This document shows positions 1 to 9,159 of a DNA stretch of 64,000 nt, one piece after another (the first letter of the stretch is position 1; each line of letters starts with the position of its first letter). The stretch is from Bog-473 sp963711065 (GTDB lineage Bacteria > Actinomycetota > Acidimicrobiia > Acidimicrobiales > RAAP-2), in the NCBI GenBank assembly GCA_963711065.1, contig CAVQCO010000007.1:806001-870000 (forward strand), in the 5' to 3' direction. The position numbers and the translations under genes were made by a program. Under the pieces are notes generated by a model that did no database searches, had not been told where the DNA came from, and saw nothing but the letters and a program-made list of their open reading frames with translations.

Positions 1-326
1 CGAAGTTCGCCAACGTCTTTGCGATCGGCGACGTGACGAGTGCGCCGGTGCCAAGGGCCGGTGGGATCGCCGAGGGGGAGGCGGCGACCGTTGCCAAGGT
101 CCTCATTGCCAAGCTCACCGACGGGAGCGATCCCCTCCCGTATGACGGGGCGGCAGCCTGCTACGTGGAGTTGGGCGACGGCTTGGTAGGTCGCATCGAC
201 GTGAACTTCCTGACCTACGACACGCCCGTCGCGAAATTCACGGCGCCGAGCGCTGCGCTGTTGGAGGAAAAGCGAGAATGGGGGTCCACGAGGATCCGGC
301 GCTGGTTCGGACCGGACACTCCCTGA
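1..326 (+). CDS. NAD(P)/FAD-dependent oxidoreductase, SQR-like, C-terminal part
   Basis: The gene enters from outside the window and is read from base 3. The visible 107 residues begin with FANVFAIGDV, the second FAD-contact motif of the NADH dehydrogenase II / sulfide:quinone oxidoreductase (SQR) family. A C-terminal tail of the type seen in SQR and flavocytochrome c sulfide dehydrogenase relatives follows and ends with RIRRWFG. The substrate cannot be told because the N-terminal half and most of the redox-active cysteines are missing. The family usually works at the membrane surface, passing electrons to quinone. Function as an SQR-like enzyme is inferred from the tail only. Confidence 0.75.
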   Translation, partial: KFANVFAIGDVTSAPVPRAGGIAEGEAATVAKVLIAKLTDGSDPLPYDGAAACYVELGDGLVGRIDVNFLTYDTPVAKFTAPSAALLEEKREWGSTRIRRWFGPDTP

Positions 327-487
327 TCCTGATTCCTTCGACCTGTTTGTGAGCAGGAGAAATGGGAGTCCCCGAACGGCCGGGACCGCCGTCTCGATGC
401 CGCCCCTTGTATGGCTCTGACGATGTCGTTGGCCTCCCGCCGACCCGCGGCGAGCCGCTGTCGCCACTTGGCGGCAAGAATCGGTGC

Positions 488-1327
488 ATGCTCACTCGAT
501 CTTCGGGATATCTCACGCTCCGCTCCGGCGCCACACCTGCCCCGGTGGAGCGCCTGCAGTCGGACGGCTACGTCATCCTTCGGGGCGTCTTCGTCGGCGA
601 ACAGCTCGCGGCCCTCTGCGCCGACGTCGAACGGGTGTTCGAGGAATATCCACCAGACGAACGAGGGGATCCGCCCGAGCAGTCCGCCCCCTTTCGTTAC
701 GAGATGCTCAATCGGAGCAGCCTTGTCCAGCAGGCTGTCGGTAACTCCCGGATTCTCGAGGTGGTCGAACCCCTGTTGGGGGAGGACTGCCACGTGATCG
801 CCAATACCGCGTGGCGACAGGAAGCGGGCGACAACCGACACCTCGGACGGTTCTGGCACATCGACAGCGGACCCCACGTCCCGCGTGACCTGGGTGTTCC
901 GTGGGATCGGAGGATCCCCTACCCGATCTTCGCCATTGCCGTCCACCTCTATCTTTGGGATTGCCCGACGGAGGCGGGGCCGACCGGGGTGATCCCGGGG
1001 AGTCACATGTCGGGACAAGCGCCTCCCTTGGAGCGGCTGGCCGACGAAGATCTGCAGTGGGAGGGTCGGGGCGTCGTGCCGATCGTGGCCCAGGCAGGCG
1101 ACGTCGCCCTCTTCGTCTCGGACGTGTGGCACCGGCGGCTGCTCCCGCAACAAGGGGATCCCGGTCGGATGTTTCTCCAGTGCCACTACGGGCGACGCGA
1201 TCTCGCCCAGCGGATCCGGCCGACTTCGGTGGCAAACCACCTCTCCGCCGAGGCCGTGGCTCGTGCCGGGACCCGGCGGGAGAAGACGCTGGTCGGGCTC
1301 CATCCGTTGGGGTTCTACGACGGCTGA
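488..1327 (+). CDS. Phytanoyl-CoA dioxygenase (PhyH) family protein
   Basis: This is a Fe(II)/2-oxoglutarate oxygenase of the PhyH fold. The N-terminal DGYVILRGVF stretch is typical of the family. The metal-binding HxD is seen in FWHIDSG, and the distal histidine probably lies in DVWHRR near the C-terminus, followed by an arginine region that would bind 2-oxoglutarate. The substrate is unknown; family members hydroxylate lipids, small metabolites and antibiotics. I prefer the ATG at 488. An in-frame ATG at 362 has a purine-rich AGGAGA close by, but the 42 extra residues look unlike the family and have weaker third-position GC. The gene stands alone and converges on the phosphotriesterase-like gene with a 9-base gap. 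Confidence 0.8.
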   Translation: MLTRSSGYLTLRSGATPAPVERLQSDGYVILRGVFVGEQLAALCADVERVFEEYPPDERGDPPEQSAPFRYEMLNRSSLVQQAVGNSRILEVVEPLLGEDCHVIANTAWRQEAGDNRHLGRFWHIDSGPHVPRDLGVPWDRRIPYPIFAIAVHLYLWDCPTEAGPTGVIPGSHMSGQAPPLERLADEDLQWEGRGVVPIVAQAGDVALFVSDVWHRRLLPQQGDPGRMFLQCHYGRRDLAQRIRPTSVANHLSAEAVARAGTRREKTLVGLHPLGFYDG

Positions 1328-1336
1328 ACTTGCTCC

Positions 1337-2329
1337 TCAATATGCGGAGTTGCGTTCGAAGTAGCGGCGTGGCGTCTCGACGAGCATGGTCTCGATCTGG
1401 GCCTCGGTCACGCCCTGCCCGCGGAGGTAGGGGAGGACGTCGTCGTGGATGTGCAGGTAGTTCCACTGGGTCATCATGGCCAGCACGTTGGGGTCGATCC
1501 AGTCGATGTAGCAGGCCACGTCGTGGGCCAGCACCATCCGGTCCGCATAGCCGCGGCGGCACATCTGTACGAGCGTGTCAGCGCGCGCCTCGAAGGTCGT
1601 CTCCACATTGAGCCCGAAGCGGTCCATGCCGAGGATGAAGCCCTCGTCAGCCAGCGCGCTCAGGTGGTCGACATCGTTGCTGTCGCCCGAGTGGCCCAGC
1701 ACCACGCGCGTCGGGTCGACGCCCTCCTCGTCGCACAGCAGCTTCTTCACGGCCAGCCCGGAGTGGGAGCCCGGGTGGGTGTGGACGGTGATCGGGGCGC
1801 CGGTGTGGCGATGGGCCCTCGCCACGGCACGCATGACCCGGGCCACACCGTGGGTGAGCCCTTGGTGGTCGATGGCGCACTTCAGAAAGGCCGCTCGGAC
1901 TCCTGTTCCCGCTATGCCCTCGGTGATGTCGCCGATGAACATGGCCACCATCGGGTCGGGCACCTCCATGCCAAGAGCGGCCGACAACGCGGGGCCCCGG
2001 TAATAGAAGGAGAACGGCACCTGGTCGTAGGTGTAGCGGCCGGTGGCAGTGATGATGTTCAGCTCCGGCACCTGCTCGGCGACGCGCTGGATGCGTGGGA
2101 TGTACCGGCCCAGTCCGACGACCGTGGGGTCAGCGATGCTGCGGATCCCCTGAGCAGCGAGGGCCTTGAGCTTGGTCACGGCGTCGGCCACGCGGTCCTC
2201 CTCATTTCCCCATTCGGCCGGGTAGTTCAGCTGCACGTCGGGATCGAGGACGAAGATGTGCTCGTGCATGTAGGTCGGCCCGAGCTCGGCGGTGTCGATG
2301 GGTCCTCGGACGGTGTCAACGGTTGCCAT
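1337..2329 (-). CDS. Phosphotriesterase-family metal-dependent hydrolase
   Basis: This 330-residue protein has the full metal site of the phosphotriesterase (PTE) family in order: HEH in YMHEHIF, a lysine in AAFLKCAID that is carbamylated in relatives, histidines in VHTHPG and GHSGDS, and the final aspartate in VLAHDV. The family covers phosphotriesterases, lactonases (PLL) and other amidohydrolase-type enzymes, so the natural substrate is open; a lactone or ester is most likely. The ATG at 2329 is chosen because GGAAGG lies upstream and the protein then starts with the family-like MATVDTVRGPI. It is transcribed divergently from the trpB2 gene. Confidence 0.82.
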   Translation of the reverse strand: MATVDTVRGPIDTAELGPTYMHEHIFVLDPDVQLNYPAEWGNEEDRVADAVTKLKALAAQGIRSIADPTVVGLGRYIPRIQRVAEQVPELNIITATGRYTYDQVPFSFYYRGPALSAALGMEVPDPMVAMFIGDITEGIAGTGVRAAFLKCAIDHQGLTHGVARVMRAVARAHRHTGAPITVHTHPGSHSGLAVKKLLCDEEGVDPTRVVLGHSGDSNDVDHLSALADEGFILGMDRFGLNVETTFEARADTLVQMCRRGYADRMVLAHDVACYIDWIDPNVLAMMTQWNYLHIHDDVLPYLRGQGVTEAQIETMLVETPRRYFERNSAY

Positions 2330-2461
2330 GGCCCATCCCTTCCGGTGAGTGCCCGAGACCCTATTGGACCCTGACGACACGCTCGACGGGCTTCCGGGCG
2401 GCAGGAGGCGCGGCTGGTCGGTAGCGTGGGTCCGACAACTTCTTCGGGGGAGGGCAACGTC

Positions 2462-3835
2462 ATGGACGAGTCGGTTCGCCAGCACAAGTTCATTCTCGAT
2501 GAGTCGGAGATGCCGACCTCCTGGTACAACCTCGTGGCCGACCTACCGAGCCCTCCACCGCCCGCGCTGCATCCCGGCACGCTCGAGCCCGCCGGCCCCG
2601 AGGACTTCGCCCCGCTGTTCCCGATGGATCTCATACTCCAGGAGGTCTCGACGGAGCGCTTCATCGAGATTCCAGGGGCGGTCCTGGACGTCTACCGCCA
2701 GTGGCGCCCCAGCCCGCTGTTCCGGGCTCACCGCCTGGAGCGGGCCCTCGATACACCGGCCCGCATCTACTACAAGTACGAGGGGGTCAGCCCGGCGGGT
2801 AGCCACAAGCCCAACACTGCCGTGCCGCAGGCCTACTACAACGCCAAGGACGGCGTCCGGAAGTTGACGACGGAGACCGGGGCCGGACAGTGGGGCTCGG
2901 CGCTCGCGCTTGCATGCGCGTTGTTCGGCCTCGAGTGCGAGGTGTGGCAAGTAGGGGCGAGTTACGACCAGAAGCCGTATCGACGTCTGATGATGGAGAC
3001 GTTCGGCGCCACGGTCCACCGCTCGCCGTCGGAGTTGACCGCGGCGGGTCGTAAGTACCTCGCCGAGAACCCTCACCACACCGGTTCGCTCGGCATCGCA
3101 ATCTCCGAGGCGGTCGAGGTGGCCGCACAGGACCCCGAGATCCGGTACTCACTGGGCAGCGTGCTCAATCACGTGCTGCTCCATCAGACCATCATTGGCG
3201 AAGAAGCGCTGCTGCAGCTCTCCAAGGCAGGTGAGTCGGCTCCGGACGTGATCGTCGGGTGCACCGGTGGAGGCTCGAACTTCGCGGGCCTCTCGTTCCC
3301 CTTCCTGCGCGAGAAGCTCGCCGGCAAGATGTCGCCCACCATACGTGCGGTCGAGCCGGCGTCCTGCCCGTCACTGACGCGTGGTGTCTACGCGTACGAC
3401 TTCGGCGACTCTGCCGGCATGACCCCCTTGATCAAGATGCACACGCTGGGTCACGACTTCGTACCCGATCCGATCCACGCCGGGGGGCTGCGATACCACG
3501 GGATGTCGCCGCTCCTGAGCCATGTGTACGAGCTCGGACTGATTGAGGCGATGGCGTTGCCGCAGACGGAGTGCTTCGCGGCCGGCATCGAATTCGCCCG
3601 TAACGAGGGCATCGTGCCCGCCCCGGAGCCGACCCACGCCGTCGCCGCAGCCGTGCGGGAGGCGATCCGCGCCAAGGAGTCGGGGGAGGAGACGGTCATT
3701 CTCACTGCGTTGTGCGGGCACGGACACTTCGATCTCTCCGCTTACGACGACTACCTGAACGATCGGATGACAGACGAAGACGTCACGGACGAGCGTCTCG
3801 CCGCAGGTCTGGCCACGATGCCGAAGGTCGGCTGA
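2462..3835 (+). CDS. trpB: TrpB2-type tryptophan synthase beta subunit
   Basis: This is a 457-residue PLP enzyme that condenses indole with serine (or phosphoserine in some TrpB2 proteins) to give tryptophan. The Schiff-base lysine is residue 116 in GSHKPNTA. ETGAGQWG is the substrate loop, and GCTGGGSNFAG binds the cofactor phosphate. Length and the long N-terminal extension mark the TrpB2 rather than the TrpB1 class. The ATG at 2462 follows a GGGGGAGGG site; the upstream in-frame ATG at 2426 is less likely. No trpA is adjacent, which fits the TrpB2 class, often found away from the trp operon. A strong hairpin terminator follows the stop codon. Confidence 0.9.
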   Translation: MDESVRQHKFILDESEMPTSWYNLVADLPSPPPPALHPGTLEPAGPEDFAPLFPMDLILQEVSTERFIEIPGAVLDVYRQWRPSPLFRAHRLERALDTPARIYYKYEGVSPAGSHKPNTAVPQAYYNAKDGVRKLTTETGAGQWGSALALACALFGLECEVWQVGASYDQKPYRRLMMETFGATVHRSPSELTAAGRKYLAENPHHTGSLGIAISEAVEVAAQDPEIRYSLGSVLNHVLLHQTIIGEEALLQLSKAGESAPDVIVGCTGGGSNFAGLSFPFLREKLAGKMSPTIRAVEPASCPSLTRGVYAYDFGDSAGMTPLIKMHTLGHDFVPDPIHAGGLRYHGMSPLLSHVYELGLIEAMALPQTECFAAGIEFARNEGIVPAPEPTHAVAAAVREAIRAKESGEETVILTALCGHGHFDLSAYDDYLNDRMTDEDVTDERLAAGLATMPKVG

Positions 3836-3842
3836 ACAGGCG

Positions 3843-3874
3843 CGACTCAACCCCGACGAATCGAGGTTGAGTCG
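3843..3874 (+). terminator. Hairpin terminator after trpB2
   Basis: A perfect 10-bp inverted repeat (CGACTCAACC at 3843–3852 and GGTTGAGTCG at 3865–3874) with a 12-base loop begins seven bases after the trpB2 stop. The following TTGCCC is only weakly T-rich, as is common in high-GC bacteria. It probably ends the trpB2 transcript. Confidence 0.75.
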
Positions 3875-4036
3875 TTGCCCGCACCCCCCCCCGAACCCCC
3901 CGTTGGGCGGCCGAGAGTGTGTCACGTGTGGGAGGCCGGTGGGGGTCGCCTCGACGGGTGGCAACCGCTCCTCGGGCTCGGGTGACGCGACCGAGGGATC
4001 AACGCCCAGCCGGCCGCGGCCCGTAAGGTCTCGTCC

Positions 4037-4501
4037 ATGCCGCGTCGGCCGCTCATCACGTACCGACACGAATACGATTTCCCTGTGTCGCCGGACGAGT
4101 TGTGGGACACGATCCAAGAGGTCGACCAATTCGAAGCCTGGTGGCCCTGGCTCTCGGAGTTCCGCCTGGAAGGAGGCGCCCTGGCCCCGGGAGCCGTCCT
4201 CCACGGCCTGGTTGCGCCTCCCTTGCCGTACCGGATGCGCATCGAGGTCCGGTTGACCGAGTGCGAGCGGCCTCACCTCATAGGTGCTCTCGTCCACGGG
4301 GATCTCGAGGGGCGGGCAACGGTGGCGCTGCGGCCCCAGGGGACGGGCTCCAACGTCGAAGTGGCATGGACGGTCGAGATGATGCAGCGGCCGATGCGCA
4401 TGGCCAGCCGGATGGCGCATCCCGTCCTGCAGTGGGGTCATGATCGGGTCGTCGAGATCACCGTCGCCGGGTTCCGAAGGCAGATCGGGTCCGGGAATTA
4501 G
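4037..4501 (+). CDS. SRPBCC-family (START-like) ligand-binding protein
   Basis: The 154 residues have the pattern of polyketide cyclase/dehydrase SRPBCC proteins: an N-terminal strand-turn-helix with PDELWDTIQEVDQFEAWWPW, then alternating beta strands and a long C-terminal helix rich in Met and Arg. These proteins enclose hydrophobic ligands such as lipids or quinone precursors. No catalytic residue can be named. It ends four bases into the tail of the convergent UbiA-like gene. Its position next to a quinone-type gene group may hint at a lipid ligand, but that is inference. Confidence 0.7.
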   Translation: MPRRPLITYRHEYDFPVSPDELWDTIQEVDQFEAWWPWLSEFRLEGGALAPGAVLHGLVAPPLPYRMRIEVRLTECERPHLIGALVHGDLEGRATVALRPQGTGSNVEVAWTVEMMQRPMRMASRMAHPVLQWGHDRVVEITVAGFRRQIGSGN

Positions 4502-5304
4502 CCCAGCCGCGCCACGGCAAGAGCGGCCGCGAGGAACATGACACCCCACGAGAGCGCGCGCAGGGCTCCCTCCAGCGGTGCGCGGAGGAAGCGCTCGTCG
4601 ACGGGGATCGTCTCTCCGTCGCGGAGGGTGACGCGGCCTTCGACGGAGATGGCCCGGCGGCGCAGGAGGCGGGCCGGGGTGCTCAGCTGGCGCTGCGCCG
4701 CCGATATGGCGAACGCGGCAGCGGCCGCCAGCAGCGGGGCGACAGCCAGGGTTCCAGTTTGGGCCACGTAGGCAACGAGAACGGGGAACGAGCCCCAGGC
4801 GAGAGCGAACCCGACGTCGGTATGGACGAAGCCGCCGAACAGCTCCAGGTTGTAGGCGAGCACGAGCAGGGGACCGAGCACCATGAAGGGAAGGAGCACC
4901 CATCCGACGCGGGTCAACCCCGCGACCCCGAGAGCGACCGCCCCGGCCAGGCCCAGGATCGTCACGCTGACAAGGGCCGCCGTGGGGATCTTGGTGCCCA
5001 AGGGACGACCGTGCAGCTCGTCGAGTGCGTGAGCGGAGAGTCCGACCGCGCACAAGAAGGCGAGGAGGGTGCCGAGAAGGCGCGACAGGCTCACATGCGC
5101 CGCCAGACAGGCGCCGATGACCACGTAGGACAGGTGCCAGGCCGTGTAGGGCGGGTGGAGGAGCGTCCACCAGTCCCGCCACCCCCCGGGACGGGCGGCG
5201 TAGAAGGCCGGTCGGTCCCCGGTGGCTTCCTGTGGTCGCGGGGAGGCTGGTGCCCCCGCGTCGCGTCCGTGCCGACCTGCGCGTGCGGCGCGCTCGTCAC
5301 TCAT
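4498..5304 (-). CDS. Multi-pass membrane protein resembling UbiA prenyltransferases
   Basis: After a polar 40-residue N-terminus the 268-residue protein has about seven or eight hydrophobic helices. A loop after the second or third helix carries ALDELHGRPLGTKIP, reminiscent of the first Asp-rich motif of the UbiA superfamily; the second Asp motif is not clear. It overlaps the end of the MenG/UbiE gene by eight bases (ATGAGTGA), so the two are translationally coupled. UbiA enzymes attach prenyl chains to aromatic head groups, and coupling to a UbiE methyltransferase fits menaquinone or another isoprenoid lipid. The missing second motif means it could also be a non-catalytic relative. Confidence 0.6.
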   Translation of the reverse strand: MSDERAARAGRHGRDAGAPASPRPQEATGDRPAFYAARPGGWRDWWTLLHPPYTAWHLSYVVIGACLAAHVSLSRLLGTLLAFLCAVGLSAHALDELHGRPLGTKIPTAALVSVTILGLAGAVALGVAGLTRVGWVLLPFMVLGPLLVLAYNLELFGGFVHTDVGFALAWGSFPVLVAYVAQTGTLAVAPLLAAAAAFAISAAQRQLSTPARLLRRRAISVEGRVTLRDGETIPVDERFLRAPLEGALRALSWGVMFLAAALAVARLG

Positions 5305-6028
5305 TGCTGCGGGTGCCCCACATGACGAGACCGCCGCCGAGGCTCATCACCCGCACCCCGACGTCTTCGAAACCGGCCTCCCGCCATGCCTGCTCGGTCC
5401 ACGACAGCGGATACCGCCGGTAGTGGCCGGAGATATTGGGCCCCAGGAAGCGACCCACCCGGAACCATTCCCTCCCGCCCGTTATCAATCCACCGACGGG
5501 AAGCAGAAGGCGCGTGTAGAGCCACCACAGAAAACGCCAGAACCCGTTCGGTGGTAGGAAGAATTCGAGGCTGGCGACGGCCGCCCCGGGCTTGACGACG
5601 CGAGCGAGCTCGCGAAGGGTGGTGGCGGGGTCGTCGACGTAACGCAGCAGATAGGTGAACGTCAGCGCGTCGAAGGTCCGGTCGGGGAAGGGCAGTTGCT
5701 CCGCCCGACCGGCGACCAGTTGGACCCGGGCACTCTGACCGGCCGCAACCACGTTTTCACGGCCCTGAACCAGCATCTCGATCGTCAGGTCGACGCCGAC
5801 GATCTCGGCCCGGGTCCGCTCGGCCATCTGCAGCGCGACACCGGCGGTTCCCGATGCGACGTCGAGGATTCGACTCGACGCCGGCGGGATGTGATCGATC
5901 ATGGCCCGTCGCCAGCGGCCGTTCTGCCCCATGGAGAGGATCTCGGCCAACCGGTCGTAGCGTCGAGGTAGCGGCGTGAACAACTGCTGCGCAAACCGGT
6001 TCCGGTCGCCGGTGACGTACGACAGCAT
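5297..6028 (-). CDS. menG: MenG/UbiE-type demethylmenaquinone methyltransferase
   Basis: This is a class I SAM methyltransferase of 243 residues. The SAM-binding glycine loop is DVASGTAG, followed by the acidic VGVDLTIEML. The downstream FTYLLRYVDDP block is characteristic of the UbiE/COQ5 family, which C-methylates demethylmenaquinone or ubiquinone precursors. The ATG at 6028 has a strong GAGGAGGAG site. It is first in a two-gene operon with the UbiA-like gene and is divergent from the geranylgeranyl-reductase-like flavoprotein across 57 bases, suggesting one shared control region for quinone or isoprenoid lipid tailoring. Some UbiE-like proteins act on other substrates, so the exact reaction is not proven. 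Confidence 0.78.
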   Translation of the reverse strand: MLSYVTGDRNRFAQQLFTPLPRRYDRLAEILSMGQNGRWRRAMIDHIPPASSRILDVASGTAGVALQMAERTRAEIVGVDLTIEMLVQGRENVVAAGQSARVQLVAGRAEQLPFPDRTFDALTFTYLLRYVDDPATTLRELARVVKPGAAVASLEFFLPPNGFWRFLWWLYTRLLLPVGGLITGGREWFRVGRFLGPNISGHYRRYPLSWTEQAWREAGFEDVGVRVMSLGGGLVMWGTRSNE

Positions 6029-6085
6029 GGCTCCTCCTCGGATGAGAGGATCTCACTGTAGATCCCGGTAGCGAGAAGGGAAGGT

Positions 6086-7468
6086 GTGGGCTCATCGCGC
6101 TTTGACGTCGTCGTCGTGGGCGGAGGTCCTGCCGGCAGCGTGGCGGCGCTGGTGCTGGCCCGTGGCGGTGCCCGGGTCGCCTTGGTCGACAAGGCGGCCT
6201 TTCCTCGTGACAAGGCGTGCGGCGACATCGTCGGCCCCCGGGGACTCCAGGTGCTGGCCGAGTTGGGGATATCCGCACCGGTCGGGCGAACCGTCGGGCA
6301 GATCACGGTCGTGGGGCCGACCGGGCGCACCGTCGGACTGCCGTGCGGCGAAGGCCTCACCTACCCTGGGCATGGAATTGCCGTCACGCGCACAGTATTC
6401 GATTCCCTGCTCCATGACGCGGCCGTCGAAGCGGGGGCGGTCGCGATACAGGCGCGAGCGGTCGAACCGCTGGAGGAACAGGGACGGATCGACGGGTACC
6501 GGCTCGGCACCGGCCTCGATCTGCACGCTGACTTCGTGATCGGTGCCGATGGCGCCACGAGCCGAGTGGCCGGAGACGCCTCCCTGGTCGACCCGAGGAG
6601 GGTCCTGTGGGGATTCGCCCTGCGGACGTACGTCGGTGACCTGGCGGACCGTCCGAGCATCGTCTTCTGGGAGCCGACCGCCTGGCGTGCCTTTCCGGGC
6701 TACGGGTGGGTCTTTCCCGGGCCGGAAGAGGTGAATGTGGGTCTCGGGCTGGGAGTGGTGGGGGATCGGCGAGCCGGGGCAAGGGTTCAGCAGGCCCTCC
6801 CTCAGTTCTTGGCTCATGTCCGCGACCTCGGGCTGATCCGCGCCGGATCCAACTCCGGCGACGAGCGGCGCCTTGGTGGCTGGTTGAAGATGGGTGTCGT
6901 CGGCACGGTCCCGGCCGCCGGTCGCGTGCTCCTCGTTGGCGACGCCGCCGGACTCGTGAACCCGTTGCAGGGTGAGGGGATCGCCCAGGCGATGGGGAGC
7001 GGGCGGTCCGCCGCCGATGTTCTCCTGCGGGAGCCGGAACGGGCCGCTGCGCGCTATCGAGCCGCGCTGGCGGCCGGCCACCTGCCGTATCACCGCGTCA
7101 CCGCTGCGATGCAGTCGTGGCTGGTGAGCCGACCCGGCGCCATCTCCACGGTGGCCCGTTCGCTCATGGCTCTCGGGCGGAGCGACGCCGTCGCCGGCGG
7201 CTGGTCCGTCTTCTGGAACGAGCTGCTCGACGGTGCCCCACCCAATCGGCACCGGTCCGTGGCGGTGGCGCTCACCCGGCTGGGGGAGTTGGCGACGGCC
7301 CGGAGCTCGACGGCCCGGTGGTTCGACGAGGTGTTCGACGACCGGGCGCCGGGTGGCACCGGGCCAAGCGGGTTAGGGACCTCGGACACACCTCCGAGTG
7401 GAGATGAACGCAGCGCGGTCGACTTCGAGAACGTCCTGGACGGTCAGACGCTTCCGGGGAGGAGCTGA
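6086..7468 (+). CDS. Geranylgeranyl-reductase-family flavoprotein (MenJ-like)
   Basis: The N-terminus VVVVGGGPAGSVAA is the Rossmann dinucleotide-binding site for FAD. RDKACGDIVGP matches the substrate-side motif of the geranylgeranyl reductase family. GDAAGLVNPLQGEGIAQA is the second FAD-contact motif. These enzymes saturate isoprenoid double bonds in archaeal lipids, chlorophyll or, for MenJ in mycobacteria, the beta-isoprene unit of menaquinone. Being divergent from MenG/UbiE makes the MenJ role attractive. The GTG at 6086 has GAGAAGGGAAGG upstream. Its 3' end overlaps the convergent GT87 gene by 25 bases. Length (460) is slightly above most family members because of a polar C-terminal tail. 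Confidence 0.82.
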   Translation: MGSSRFDVVVVGGGPAGSVAALVLARGGARVALVDKAAFPRDKACGDIVGPRGLQVLAELGISAPVGRTVGQITVVGPTGRTVGLPCGEGLTYPGHGIAVTRTVFDSLLHDAAVEAGAVAIQARAVEPLEEQGRIDGYRLGTGLDLHADFVIGADGATSRVAGDASLVDPRRVLWGFALRTYVGDLADRPSIVFWEPTAWRAFPGYGWVFPGPEEVNVGLGLGVVGDRRAGARVQQALPQFLAHVRDLGLIRAGSNSGDERRLGGWLKMGVVGTVPAAGRVLLVGDAAGLVNPLQGEGIAQAMGSGRSAADVLLREPERAAARYRAALAAGHLPYHRVTAAMQSWLVSRPGAISTVARSLMALGRSDAVAGGWSVFWNELLDGAPPNRHRSVAVALTRLGELATARSSTARWFDEVFDDRAPGGTGPSGLGTSDTPPSGDERSAVDFENVLDGQTLPGRS

Positions 7469-8715
7469 TTTTCGTCCGGGACGCGACGGGACCGACGGTG
7501 CAGGACCAGAACGGCTGCCCCGATCAGGAAGACCAGCACGGAAATGAAGAATGCGTCGCCCACAACGAGCTGCCATCCGTTGAGGTGCAGGTCGGAGGTG
7601 TTTCTGAACGGGACCCACCAGATGGGGGCGCTCCAGAACACAACGGCCGTGCCGATGGCGAGGGCCATTCCGTGGCGGGGCCTGTCCGCGGCGAGCGCCA
7701 GCCACAAGATGGCGGGCACGACCCACACCATGTGATGCACCCAGGTGATCGGCGAGACCACGAGACCGGTCGCAGCGCACACGAGCAGACCCAGCATCGG
7801 TGAGGACCGACGGTGTGCCAGCGCCGCCAGCCAGAGGCCTCCGGCCGCAAAGGCGATGAGCAGCGGCACCAACACCAGGTGCGGCACGATCCCGTGGTTG
7901 AAGCGGTCGAGGACCGCCGCCAGGTTCTGGTCGCCGACAAATGACAGCGGCCCGGCCCGGTCCGGCTTGAAGACGACGTTCGTCCAGTAGGCCGTCGACG
8001 ACGTCGGCGAGACCAGGAACGTCAGCAGCTCGCACACCACGAACGTTCCCAAGCAGGTGAGAGCACCGCGGGTACGACGGGTGAGGATGAGGTAGGGCAC
8101 GAAGAGGATTGGTGTGAGCTTCACGGCAACGGCCAACCCGGTGGCGACACCGAGGGGTGCTTGCCACTTGCCGATGCGCCGCTCCGTCAGCAGATCCCAC
8201 ATCACGAGGAGGGTGACGACGAGGTTGACCTGACCGAAACCGAGGGTGATGACCACGGGGTTGAGGAGCAGTGCGGGCAGGCAGAGCGCGAGGCCGAGGC
8301 GCCAGGCGCCGGCCCGGCCCAGCGCGGGCCGCACGATCCGAAGTGAGAGAACGAGAAGCGCGATCAGTGCGGCCAGGTTGCACAAGGTCCAAGCCGCCTG
8401 GACGGAGTGCACGGTCGAGAAGGTCCTCTGCCATGGAGCGAAGAGGAGGGCGGCGAACGGCGGGTAGGTGAAGAAGAGGTCGGTGTTCGGGACGGCGAGG
8501 GAGTAGAGGTGCGGTGTGAAGATGTACCTTCCGCCAAGGCGGAGGTAGACGCCGAGGTCGACCTCGTAGGTCCGGAACGCCACGAACATGCCGTAGCCCA
8601 GGGCGGCGACCAACGACAGGACGGCAGGTACCCAGCTTCGGAGCATCCGGCGGCCGAGCTCCGAAGAGGGGACGAATCGAGAGCGGGGGCCGAGTGGTTG
8701 ACCGATGGTTGTCAC
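7444..8715 (-). CDS. GT87-family polyprenyl-phosphate-mannose glycosyltransferase
   Basis: The 423-residue protein is a GT-C type membrane glycosyltransferase (DUF2029/GT87), the family of mycobacterial alpha-1,2-mannosyltransferases of lipomannan and PIM. It has about ten hydrophobic helices. The first extracytoplasmic loop after helix 1 holds EVDLGVY, whose Asp is the expected catalytic residue, and FFTYPPFAALL follows as in the family. It would use polyprenyl-phosphate sugars to mannosylate or arabinosylate envelope glycans outside the membrane. Codon 1 is ATG at 8715. The acceptor is not predictable. Confidence 0.8.
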   Translation of the reverse strand: MTTIGQPLGPRSRFVPSSELGRRMLRSWVPAVLSLVAALGYGMFVAFRTYEVDLGVYLRLGGRYIFTPHLYSLAVPNTDLFFTYPPFAALLFAPWQRTFSTVHSVQAAWTLCNLAALIALLVLSLRIVRPALGRAGAWRLGLALCLPALLLNPVVITLGFGQVNLVVTLLVMWDLLTERRIGKWQAPLGVATGLAVAVKLTPILFVPYLILTRRTRGALTCLGTFVVCELLTFLVSPTSSTAYWTNVVFKPDRAGPLSFVGDQNLAAVLDRFNHGIVPHLVLVPLLIAFAAGGLWLAALAHRRSSPMLGLLVCAATGLVVSPITWVHHMVWVVPAILWLALAADRPRHGMALAIGTAVVFWSAPIWWVPFRNTSDLHLNGWQLVVGDAFFISVLVFLIGAAVLVLHRRSRRVPDENQLLPGSV

Positions 8716-9159
8716 GGCTGTCCCGTACCCCTGGCAGCGGCACCGTGGGCCACCTCGAGGGCGGCTCCGGAGACCGATCCGTCCAACGGGGACAGGAAGG
8801 ACGGCACGCCCGCATGCTAGGCCGGGCGGCTCTCAGACCTGGGATTTCGGCCTCCGCGACCGGGTACGGCCAACGGGAGCCGGGCTGCATCTCAGCCACG
8901 CGATCCCTGGTGTCGATACAGATTTCGTGGAGCAAGAACGGCGCGGTGCCCGCCCAGATGCCGCACGTTGGCCCCAGGTGATGCCGGCGGGTGCTCGGCG
9001 AATGGGAGGCCGCGTCCCGGCGGCGTACTCTCTTGGGGTGTCGGAGCGCCAGTGGGCTGGGCTACGGCAACAGACTTTGACTTCGACTGGCACTTACCCT
9101 TTCGCGGAAATTGCTGAGGTTGGCGCGCTGTGGATCACAGAAGAGGGGGCGGGAGAAGA
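8716..9159. other. Intergenic region between GT87 and the repeat-protein gene
   Basis: These 444 bases separate two divergent genes. Short open frames cross the region but none has a recognisable product or codon bias. A TTGACT at 9077–9082 could be a -35 element for the repeat-protein gene, but I see no good -10 hexamer at the right spacing. Promoters for both flanking genes should lie here. Confidence 0.5.

Noticed and set aside
3371..5182. A 603-residue leftward frame across trpB2, the SRPBCC gene and the UbiA-like gene
   Set aside because: It covers three better genes in other frames, has an Arg/Pro-rich random composition and crosses the trpB2 terminator.
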